From Nitrososphaeraceae archaeon (GTDB taxonomy: Archaea; Thermoproteota; Nitrososphaeria; Nitrososphaerales; Nitrososphaeraceae): a DNA stretch of 64,000 nucleotides. Location: positions 1-64,000 of the forward strand of contig JAJPHM010000023.1 in assembly GCA_021325295.1 (NCBI GenBank), in the 5' to 3' direction. The notes under the pieces are model-generated. The model worked only from the letters and a program-made list of their open reading frames with translations, ran no database searches and had not been told where the DNA came from. Shown in pieces: positions 35,778 to 43,900 of this stretch; position 1 is the first letter of the stretch; each line of letters opens with the position of its first letter. Made by a program: the position numbers and the translations under genes.

Positions 35778-36088
35778 TGTCATCTGGTAGTGATACCACT
35801 ATAAAGACAGTCAGAATTCCAAACAACCTTCTCAAAGTCATAAGGCATAGAGCCAAGACTGAAGGAATAGATGAGTCTACTGCTATGAGCCAGCTAATAA
35901 CAATTGGAGCCAGAAATTATGCAGTGGATATGTACAAAAATGGCAAACTAACTCTGAATGATGCAGCTGCACTTGTGGGCATGACTGTTAGGGAAATGAT
36001 AGACCTGTTGCTTGACCGGGGAGTAACCGGTAATGTAAGAATAGATCAGCAGCAAAAATCGATAAAATTTGCGTTAAAACAGCTCTGA
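35777..36088 (+). CDS. RHH plus UPF0175-like antitoxin
   Basis: A 103-residue protein: an N-terminal ribbon-helix-helix (IKTVRIPNNLLKVIRHRAKT) and a C-terminal UPF0175-like helix-turn-helix (KLTLNDAAALVGMTVREMID). In archaea this plan is used by antitoxins encoded beside PIN/DUF3368 toxins. Its partner upstream is only a C-terminal remnant, so it is an orphan antitoxin or autoregulator. Start and stop are sound. Confidence 0.7.
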   Translation: MSSGSDTTIKTVRIPNNLLKVIRHRAKTEGIDESTAMSQLITIGARNYAVDMYKNGKLTLNDAAALVGMTVREMIDLLLDRGVTGNVRIDQQQKSIKFALKQL

Positions 36089-36160
36089 CGGTTTTTATAT
36101 CGTTCTAAATTTTAAGGGCCTACTTTAATTGCACTTTATCTTAGATATTCATGCACCTGG

Positions 36161-36256
36161 GTCAAAGCATCAGTAATAGGAATATCCACAATTACAACTC
36201 AAGGTCAGGCCACCATTTCAAAAAGTAAAGTTGAGGTTGAGATTGAAATCGAGTGA
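36161..36256 (+). pseudogene. AbrB-type antitoxin remnant
   Basis: An open stretch without a start codon reads VIGISTITTQGQATIS, which closely follows the AbrB/SpoVT N-terminal pattern (x-T-T-I-T-x-x-G-Q-x-T-I-P). It then runs into a Val/Glu tail and ends at TGA 36254-36256. A strong TATA-like box (gtttttatatcg, about 36091-36102) lies upstream. It looks like a decayed antitoxin, but it is short, so chance cannot be excluded. The remaining sequence up to 36400 shows nothing further. Confidence 0.4.
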
Positions 36257-36436
36257 TTTTATACAGTATCTGCTGATAGCCGACTGATGTGTAGATAAGG
36301 AAATTTGAATTTAATATGAGTTTGATATAGGAAGAATGGACCTTTGACTGCTGTGATGGGTTAGTGCATTCTGGAGCTATTCGGTATCACCAAAGAAGAC
36401 ATCTATATATATACGTCTGATTATATGATACCGATT

Positions 36437-38185
36437 ATGAATACATCGTCTATTGCAATGTTGCAGGCTTTGAGGGCCGGTGTACTGGATCTAAAGGCTC
36501 TTCAACACAAGATGCACCTGAGCAAAAGCCGATTCTACAGCGTGCTCAAAGACCTGATAGAAGGAGATTATATTGAAAGATCTGGTTCCAAGGTTGCTCT
36601 CAAACAAAATTCCAAAACAATCCTCTTTCGAGATATCGATTCATATTATAATGCCGAAAAACTGCTGCATGATTCAAATGAAAAGGTCTTTCTGCATCTG
36701 ATAGAACCCGTAACGATAAATGAACTCCAACACCTTACCGGATTGTCTATTGCAACTATACAAAGGTCATTGACAGAACTTCAATCTATTGGAGCTATAA
36801 CTAAGGATCAGCTAACTAACAGGTTCTCGGTAAGCAAAAACGATCCAAAAGGTGAAAAGTTGTATTATTTTGCTCAGGTTCTAAAGACTGAAAAACTGAA
36901 GAAAGAAATGATTGAACCATATGTGCAAATAATTTTTCAAAGTAATTCGTTGGTTCTAAAAAAAGTCCCGGCAGGCAAAAAGACAGATGGACAACTCAGT
37001 GGCTTTTCACTTTTTACGGAATATGGAGTAGAATACCATACAACATACGACTATTATGCAAAACAGCAAACAGACCTGACGTTGCAGGATGTATTGCTAC
37101 ATGCAGTTATCTCAGCAGTCAAAGACAAAGACAAAAACGGTATGGTAATGGCTGCAATCTTTTACCTTAAAAATAAGAGCAAGCTTGATCCGCTAAGTAT
37201 AAGGAAAGGCGCAAAAGTCTGGGGAATTGCTAGCGAATGGCTTGACATCGAGAGTTTCATAAGAAACAACGAACCAAGCAATCAAGAATTATTTCCATCG
37301 AGAAAAGAATTTGAAGAAAAAGCAAAGCTGTATGGAATTGGCTCAGATTTATTTGATCTTCCAGCCGGCTACCCGGACCTGTTCAAGGATATGGGTAATA
37401 GGCTGAAGCAGCCAATCGAGGTATTTCTGATTGGCGGAGAGAATATGCGCCTCAAGGGATTGAAAGCACGCACCAAAGATCTCGATATTGTTGTAAAAGA
37501 CGACAAAACACTCAATGACTTGTTCTCTGTCCTTGGGAAGATGGGTTACAAAAGGTTAGGCGATATTTCAAAACTATCAGAGGGTGATATTAGATTGGGT
37601 GCCTTCACGATACTGGAACACCCAACAAGAAGCAGAATAGATGTATTTCATAGGTTCATTGGTAGAAATCAATTCTACCTGTCTGATAGAATGATACAAA
37701 GAGCAGAGATTGAAGTATTTGGAAAACTAAGGCTGGGATTGGTAAGTGTCAGTGACATCTTTCTTCTAAAAGGCATTGCAGCCAGAGAAGGGGACATCGA
37801 TGATATGGCAACAATTGTTCGACAGAGGAAAGATTTCAGCTGGAAAATTGTATGGGATGAGTTGGTAGAGCAGGAAAACGAAACAGGTCTTTTCCTCTCT
37901 GCAATATTTCTTGATGGCATCGATTTTCTGGTTGAGCACAAAAACATCAAGCCTCCATTTTACCAAAAGCTTGTAAGACGAGTTTTGGACAAAGAGATTG
38001 GTAGAGCATTAAGAAATGGAGAAAAACCTCTTAGAGAGGTGGTTCTCTTGCTAGAAGGTAAAGATATCTCTGAAAAAACTATCAGACATAGAATAGATTA
38101 TCTTGAGAAAAAAAAGTATCTGAAAAAAATTACGAGACGAGGAGAAGTATATTTGGTGCCAAAAAAACAGCCGGCTTTTCCTTAA
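36437..38185 (+). CDS. Winged-helix protein with a nucleotidyltransferase domain
   Basis: About 582 residues. Two winged helices come first (residues 10-60: HLSKSRFYSVLKDLIEGDYI; and 85-135: GLSIATIQRSLTELQSIGAI, counted from an upstream Met). A middle region of unknown fold follows, then a polymerase-beta-like nucleotidyltransferase: FLIGGENMRLKGLK and ARTKDLDIVVKD (GG and DxD motifs, about residues 337 and 352), and a C-terminal winged helix (ISEKTIRHRIDYLEKKKYL). The layout recalls AbiEii-like toxins fused to regulators. Start chosen at ATG 36437, downstream of a TATA-like run (tctatatatatacg, about 36402-36415). No partner gene is adjacent. Confidence 0.65.
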   Translation: MNTSSIAMLQALRAGVLDLKALQHKMHLSKSRFYSVLKDLIEGDYIERSGSKVALKQNSKTILFRDIDSYYNAEKLLHDSNEKVFLHLIEPVTINELQHLTGLSIATIQRSLTELQSIGAITKDQLTNRFSVSKNDPKGEKLYYFAQVLKTEKLKKEMIEPYVQIIFQSNSLVLKKVPAGKKTDGQLSGFSLFTEYGVEYHTTYDYYAKQQTDLTLQDVLLHAVISAVKDKDKNGMVMAAIFYLKNKSKLDPLSIRKGAKVWGIASEWLDIESFIRNNEPSNQELFPSRKEFEEKAKLYGIGSDLFDLPAGYPDLFKDMGNRLKQPIEVFLIGGENMRLKGLKARTKDLDIVVKDDKTLNDLFSVLGKMGYKRLGDISKLSEGDIRLGAFTILEHPTRSRIDVFHRFIGRNQFYLSDRMIQRAEIEVFGKLRLGLVSVSDIFLLKGIAAREGDIDDMATIVRQRKDFSWKIVWDELVEQENETGLFLSAIFLDGIDFLVEHKNIKPPFYQKLVRRVLDKEIGRALRNGEKPLREVVLLLEGKDISEKTIRHRIDYLEKKKYLKKITRRGEVYLVPKKQPAFP

Positions 38186-38282
38186 GTGGTGCTATCCTGT
38201 ACATATTGATGAGTAAAGCTACGTAAATCGGCTCTGGCTTCTATCTATATTTTTGTCAGAAATGACAGGATGTATGAAAGAG
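38186..38282. other. Short gap between convergent genes
   Basis: About 100 nt with a weak distant inverted match (ATCCTGT and ACAGGAT). Nothing else. Confidence 0.3.
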
Positions 38283-38533
38283 TCAATATACCTCGCATTC
38301 GCCATCCAGTGTTTTTTTGATGTCTGTTATATTGATTTTCTTTAGCTTTTTGCCTCTGATAGAAAGGAAATCCTTTACAAAACTTTCTGGGTCGGTTTTT
38401 GGTTTTAGGACTGTAGAGTTATTTTTTATCTCAATACTTGCTTTCTTGGCGGGTTTGAAATTAAAGTATTCACGCGGCTTTTTTTGGCAAAACAATCTAA
38501 CCTCTTGTCAATTGTTGTCCGTCCGATTTCCAT
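38283..38533 (-). pseudogene. Small antitoxin-like gene with an A7 frameshift
   Basis: Two frames join across a run of seven A (minus strand; T7 at 38479-38485). The upstream part starts at ATG 38533 and reads MEIGRTTIDKRLDCFAKK; the downstream part continues as PREYFNFKPAKKASIEIKNN and ends TLDGECEVY at 38283. One extra A would give a single 84-residue protein. The ATG lies about 30 nt after a minus-strand TATA-like box (ccttaaatac, about 38560-38570), so it fits a leaderless start. The overall length suggests a small antitoxin. Alternatives: a separate gene starting at TTG 38495, or programmed slippage. Confidence 0.45.
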
Positions 38534-38750
38534 ACCGGTGGCATAAAATACAACCTGATTGTATTTAAGGTTGTAATGCTGCTGTTACTTTGAGGATTAT
38601 AAGACATATACTAAAGCTAGAAGACGCTGTATAACCCAGCATTCATTGTTATAGCATAGATTGGCTCTCTTTGATTTGAGCTCGCATTTTTGCAATAGCA
38701 TTTGCACATTTCTGCTCAGGTCAAAGCTCTATCGGGACAGACTATAGCCT
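38534..38750. other. AT-rich stretch, possible decayed toxin
   Basis: About 215 nt. On the minus strand one frame after the broken antitoxin reads NQREPIYAITMN, faintly like the end of a PIN nuclease, but it is too short to call. Nothing else seen. Confidence 0.25.
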
Positions 38751-38990
38751 CTAGTCAAACTTCCTCATATTGAAATTTTTCCTCAGCTCTGTCTTGGCCT
38801 TTTTGGTATTGCTGGCAAAGTCCTCTGGAAACTGAAGGGTTTTCAAAATTGACAAAATATGATCAGCACTCCCGTGACCTCCAAATTCTCTTAGTATGAG
38901 ATCTGTAAATGATTCACCATGCCTTTTCCTTCTTTTTAGTGCCTGATATGCTTCCTCTGATAATGTGATTGTCCTGTAAGGCGTGTACCA
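38751..38990 (-). pseudogene. VapB-type antitoxin lacking an in-frame start
   Basis: A frame of 80 codons ends at TAG 38751-38753 and reads YRTITLSEEAYQALKRRKRH, then GESFTDLILREFGG and a Lys-rich end. This is the pattern of the DUF217/UPF0330 group of archaeal VapB antitoxins. In this frame no ATG, GTG or TTG exists upstream, while ATG codons at 38991 and 39000 sit in a different frame; deletion of one G after ATG 38991 would give a proper protein. A TATA-like stretch (taaatatatt, minus strand, about 39004-39013) precedes it. Probably inactivated by a one-base change. Confidence 0.55.
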
Positions 38991-39279
38991 TGATATGCAT
39001 ATAATATATTTAAAATCTCAGATTGCTTGTCGGCGGCCTTCAATAGTCAAGATTTTGATCAGTCATGAAATCACATAACATTTAGAAAAATCGCTCTTGC
39101 AAATGCGAGTGATTTTGAACCAATGTGTCTAGTAGTGTGCCTTCCAATTTTTCTGATATATCGTTTGATCCTTCTTGGCTTGCCAGATAACCACACAATT
39201 ATGACCTCTGAAAGCTAAGTTGAGAAAATAACATAGAAAAATACTTAAGATATGGAAATCCACATTCCTAGCGAATAAT

Positions 39280-40767
39280 TTGAACTCAAAGGAAGTGCCG
39301 GCATGGCCTCCAGAGGGTTCGGCCAACACCAGGAGAATCAAAACGGTTACTGCCAAGAAAGTCACTGAACAGCAAAGAAATGCAGCCATTTTGGAAATAA
39401 TTGGACTTTTACAAGAGAGCCGAAGGGACCAAGAATGGGTAGCAGAGCAGCTAAGGTTGAAACGCCAAAAGGTGCCAGTCAACCCTGCCATGACACTTGT
39501 CGACCTCCTGATGTCATGTGATCATGATTTTATTTTCTATCTGCGTGACCTGCTCAGGGCAAAAGAGCATGTCATTGATGCTCCGCCTGCACTGACCAGG
39601 ACCTATCACTGGTTCTTTACCGATATTGTAGGCTCGTCTGATCCGAATATGGCCGCAAACGAGCAGGTAAGCAAGATAATTGCACTCAACAAGATAGTCG
39701 AAAGGACTGAAACTTTCAGGCAGCGTGACCCTGAAACTACAATTGTTCTTCCGACAGGAGACGGCATGGCGATTGGCTTTGCAGACAGCGCCGAAAAGCC
39801 TTTCATGCTTGCATTTGAAGTCCACAGGGCGCTCTATGATCTTAACAAGGGCAGGAAGGAAAAGGACAGGATAGAGATAAGGATAGGCCTTGACATGGGG
39901 CCTGTGTATCTCATAAAAGACATTAACGGCAATGAAAACGTATTTGGCCCCGGAATAGTAATGGCCAGGCGTGTCATGGACCTTGCAAGGGAGATGAATA
40001 TCCTTGCGACTTCAAGATTTGCCACCGATGTAAAGAACCTCAGGCCGGAGTACAGAGCATACATGCATGAAGTGGGCGATTATGAGATAAAACACGGAGA
40101 AAAAGTCTTTATCTACAACATCTATGATGGAAAAAAGGTGGGAAGCAAAAAGGTCCCTGACCCAGACAGGAAGCAAAAAAAGGGTTCTGACAACTTCGAG
40201 CCAGCAGCAAGCAGGTTCCTATTTACCCACATTGGCCTTGAGCTTGAGGTCAAAGATGTCAGGACAATGCTGACGCACCATGTCTATGACTGGAGTGTAA
40301 TCAACGTCTCAGACAAGCCGATAGAGCGCATATTCTATTACATTGATGGCGACGTGCCAAGAAGCTTCCCTGACTTGAATGTGACAGTAAAAGACGAGAA
40401 TGGCAAAGAGCTTGAAATTTTGAGTCTGAATGTGAACAAGCCATACCACAAAGAGTTTTTCGTCAGGGCAAGCAGACCCATAAAACCAAAAGAGAAGGGA
40501 AGGGCGTTGAGAATGGAATTTGACTGGGAAGAGCCAGATAGGCATTTTGTATATACGTTTGCCTCGAATTGCAAAAAGTTCGACTATCTGCTCAAAGCAC
40601 CAAAGGGAATGGAGATGAATCAAAAAGTTGTGAAAATAGATAAGATGTCAGGAGATATGGTTCTGGCTAGCAGCCCTCCCACAGTTCAGTATCTGCCAGA
40701 CAAAACCATTGTTACATGGTCGGCCAAGAATCTGAGGACTTTTGACACTTACAGGTTTGGCTGGTAA
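39280..40767 (+). CDS. Class III nucleotidyl cyclase with an unassigned C-terminal domain
   Basis: A 495-residue protein starting at TTG. Residues about 105-285 form a class III cyclase domain: WFFTDIVGSSDPN (metal Asp115), LPTGDGMAIGFADS (metal Asp161) and FGPGIVMARRVMDLA, where the usual catalytic Asn is replaced but the Arg remains. The N-terminal 100 residues are helical. Residues 300-495 are beta-rich and unassigned, perhaps a sensor domain. Cyclases are rare in archaea. A TATA-like element (aaatacttaag, about 39238-39249) lies about 30 nt ahead. No effector is adjacent on the same strand. Product nucleotide unknown. Confidence 0.72.
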   Translation: MNSKEVPAWPPEGSANTRRIKTVTAKKVTEQQRNAAILEIIGLLQESRRDQEWVAEQLRLKRQKVPVNPAMTLVDLLMSCDHDFIFYLRDLLRAKEHVIDAPPALTRTYHWFFTDIVGSSDPNMAANEQVSKIIALNKIVERTETFRQRDPETTIVLPTGDGMAIGFADSAEKPFMLAFEVHRALYDLNKGRKEKDRIEIRIGLDMGPVYLIKDINGNENVFGPGIVMARRVMDLAREMNILATSRFATDVKNLRPEYRAYMHEVGDYEIKHGEKVFIYNIYDGKKVGSKKVPDPDRKQKKGSDNFEPAASRFLFTHIGLELEVKDVRTMLTHHVYDWSVINVSDKPIERIFYYIDGDVPRSFPDLNVTVKDENGKELEILSLNVNKPYHKEFFVRASRPIKPKEKGRALRMEFDWEEPDRHFVYTFASNCKKFDYLLKAPKGMEMNQKVVKIDKMSGDMVLASSPPTVQYLPDKTIVTWSAKNLRTFDTYRFGW

Positions 40768-40900
40768 GACAGTTTTTTTGAAAGACCAGCAGTTCATTGT
40801 CATGCATTGCTACTTTTGAAATCTGCTCTGTCAGATAATTTACATTGTCTATAAACGAAAATAAAAGAAAGAGGAGAAAAAGAAAATCCGGTTCTTTGTA

Positions 40901-43900
40901 TTACCTGTTTGAGAACCATGAATTTCTATTGTGTCTTGCAGCGATTATCGTTCCGACTATGGCTATTGCAAGCATTATAGACACGATTGCACTTGCCCCG
41001 AACTCGGGTACTATGTGAGTACCTACTATTTCTATTGTCTGCGTGCCTTGGTCGAAGTTAATGTATATCGTCCTCTGAGTGCTGTCACTTCCTGATTCGT
41101 TATAGTTTGCAGTAGGAACGCCATCAGCAAATATCACGAAATCATCATCAGTGCCGTTTGCAGTCTTTGAGTCCAGAACGTTTCTTGGAATCTTTAGCGC
41201 AAGTGTTCCACTAGATGTTGAAGTTATGCTTGCCTTTAGCGAGACTGCACCAGTGTCAGCAGAGATACTGCTTATTGTTCCTCCCGCGGATATAGCGTAT
41301 TGTATTTGATAGCTTGCTCCGTTTACCTGAACAGTGACTATATGCCACGGCCCTGGTGAAGGGGGGATTGTATTTGTATTCGTATAGCTAAAGGTCGTCT
41401 GCGCCTTCTGGTTATTGTAGTACACAACAACAGTGTATGTCCCAGATGGGCCCAGCCTGCCTCCGATCTTCATGTCATAGCTGTAAGTGCCGTCAGAAGC
41501 AGGTGTAATAGTATCTGCCCTGTATAGTACGCCATTAGGATTGAACACCTCAATCAATAACGCCTGACCGGCCACTGGAGTGACTCCACCTGAAATTACT
41601 ATTGTTTCGCTTCCACTGTAGCTTTGCTTATTTGTTGAAACAGTTAAAGGCTGACCCGGTAGACTTCCACAATTGGCACTATATGTTATGTTACCTTGGT
41701 TTACACAATAGGCCCCAAGTATCATCTTGGGATAATAGTGAAGATTTTTCAGATTAAGAATAGTATATGTCGAATTACCTGTAACTCCATTGCTGATATG
41801 CTCTGGTGTTCCTTCATATTCAACTCCGTTAAATCCTGTTGCGAGGGATCTCGGGACATACAGTGTAACATCTCCTTGGCCTACGAAACGAAGGCTAATC
41901 CTTTTGTTTGTAGGATCGATTGTGAAAGTGTCCGCCAAGGAGGTAATACTGCTCGAATTGCCTTTTATCGTATAGGTACCGGATGATGTTTGTGAAGTGA
42001 TTGTGAATGTTTTGTCCTTATAGGGTTTGTCAAGTTCAATTTTTTCTTCTGCAATATTGTTGTCCATGAAAGGCAAAATGGCATTCTCACCTAGTGGATT
42101 GAATAGATCATTCCTCACTGCGCCTCCATGATAGCCATCCATGTACGAGCGAACTAGTAGCATCTTGTTCAAAGCTGTCTGGACATCATCTTGCTGCAAA
42201 AGAGTTGCAACACTTTTTGTAACGTTGTCTTTGATATAATAATTTGTGGCTGGATTTCCAAATAGCTCATTCTGAAAGTCTTGCTTGACCAAAGACGGAA
42301 CTACGGATTTACCATTGACAGTTCCATTTGCAAAATAATGGATGTTAAGAGTTTGTACAAGGTAATTGAGTGTATTGATTCCTGAAACACGCATTGCTCG
42401 CAGGTCTTTGAGGTCAAATTCAGTCAATCCGTTGCCTTGACCATTGGAAAAAGTAGCCGAGTTAGCACTTCTAAAGCTGTAGATGAGATTTGACCAGTCA
42501 TTTGCACCGGGTAGAGTCGTTGCAGTGCCAAGGTTTGCTTGTATGTTGTTGCACGGGTAGAGGTTCTGACTGACGTCCGGTATGTTGTACGGAGGGCTTG
42601 TTACCCATGGTTCCTGTGTTGAGGAATCTGCATCATTAGTGTTCAAACCAGATCCGTCGTTGTCCCAGTCAATATACTCCGGATTCTTTGAAATTCCGCT
42701 GTATAGTTCCAGCTGTCCATTCTGAACTCCCCAAGTAATGTTGCCATTTGATTGTGCAGAGGTAGTTAACTGGAGGCCCGCAGACTCACCAAGATTGGTC
42801 AAGTCCAGAGAACCGGGGCTCATGGGGTCGTCTGAATAGTTCAAAGTATTGTTAGCAAATGCGTTAGTGAATTGTCTTGGATAACTCATAACACTGAGAT
42901 AATTTGGTTTGCAATTGATAGTGGGGTTGACACTTGCCAAGGCATCTGGACCGCCATGATTCAATCCAAGGTTGTGTCCAAGCTCGTGCATGAGAGTGCC
43001 TTGTTGCTGATCTACACTTCCGACTCCATTGTAGTAGCTGCCAAGAGATACGATGAAGTCGTTACCTGTTATCTCTGCGTTTCCTGAAGATTGAGAATCC
43101 TGAGCTTGATACGGGACAAACAAACCGTAATGATATACTTGTTTTTTTGCTTGGAGTTTGTTGCTCCAACCAGCAGTCCAGCTTGTAGTCTGTTCTGCAG
43201 ATGTGCCAAAATTCCAGAACTTCAAAGTATCGAATGAAAGACAACCTGATGTGCCACCAGTCCAGCAAGATCCAGTAGCGTTGCCCCATACAAGTACCTT
43301 GGTATAATCATATGATCCGCCGATGTGGCTATTTTGGGAGATGTCTTCTCCTACTTCGAGATGCAATCTGATATTGCCGACCGGAGAAGTGCTGAATGCA
43401 TTCTTTACGTTAGTAAGCGCATTGGAGTTTGGCTTATTACTGCCATAATAATCAATTTCTACGTAAATATCCTTCTTGGTTGTATCCGGGCAGGTTGGGT
43501 CGCATGATTCTGGAAAAGAGTTATAGGCTCCGCCAGCTGGATATGGAACCTTCAATGGTTGACCGCCTGGCTTCCAGTAATTGCATATTCCGTCATTAGT
43601 GGTATTTTTCCCGTAGGTATCGCATGGTATTTCAGATGTCCCTCCGGAAGGAACTTGATTTCCCGGAGTTGGTGTAAAACCGGATCCGCCTTGACCAGAC
43701 GAGGCGCTAGACAAGGTTCCTACGTACCGAAGAGCGGAATGCACGTTAACAGTACCCTGCAAAAGTCCAGAAGGTCCACTTCCAGTGGTCGGGCGAAAAT
43801 CGCCGGTAACTCTTATCGTTGTGTCTCCTGTTGAAGCAATTCTGATGCTTGACTCGCGAGGAATTGGATTATTGCCGTCTGGAGCTGTGGTATTAAAGGA

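Noticed and set aside
41696-41986. Plus-strand frames inside the large peptidase gene
   Set aside because: Shadows of a clearly coding minus-strand gene with recognisable domains.
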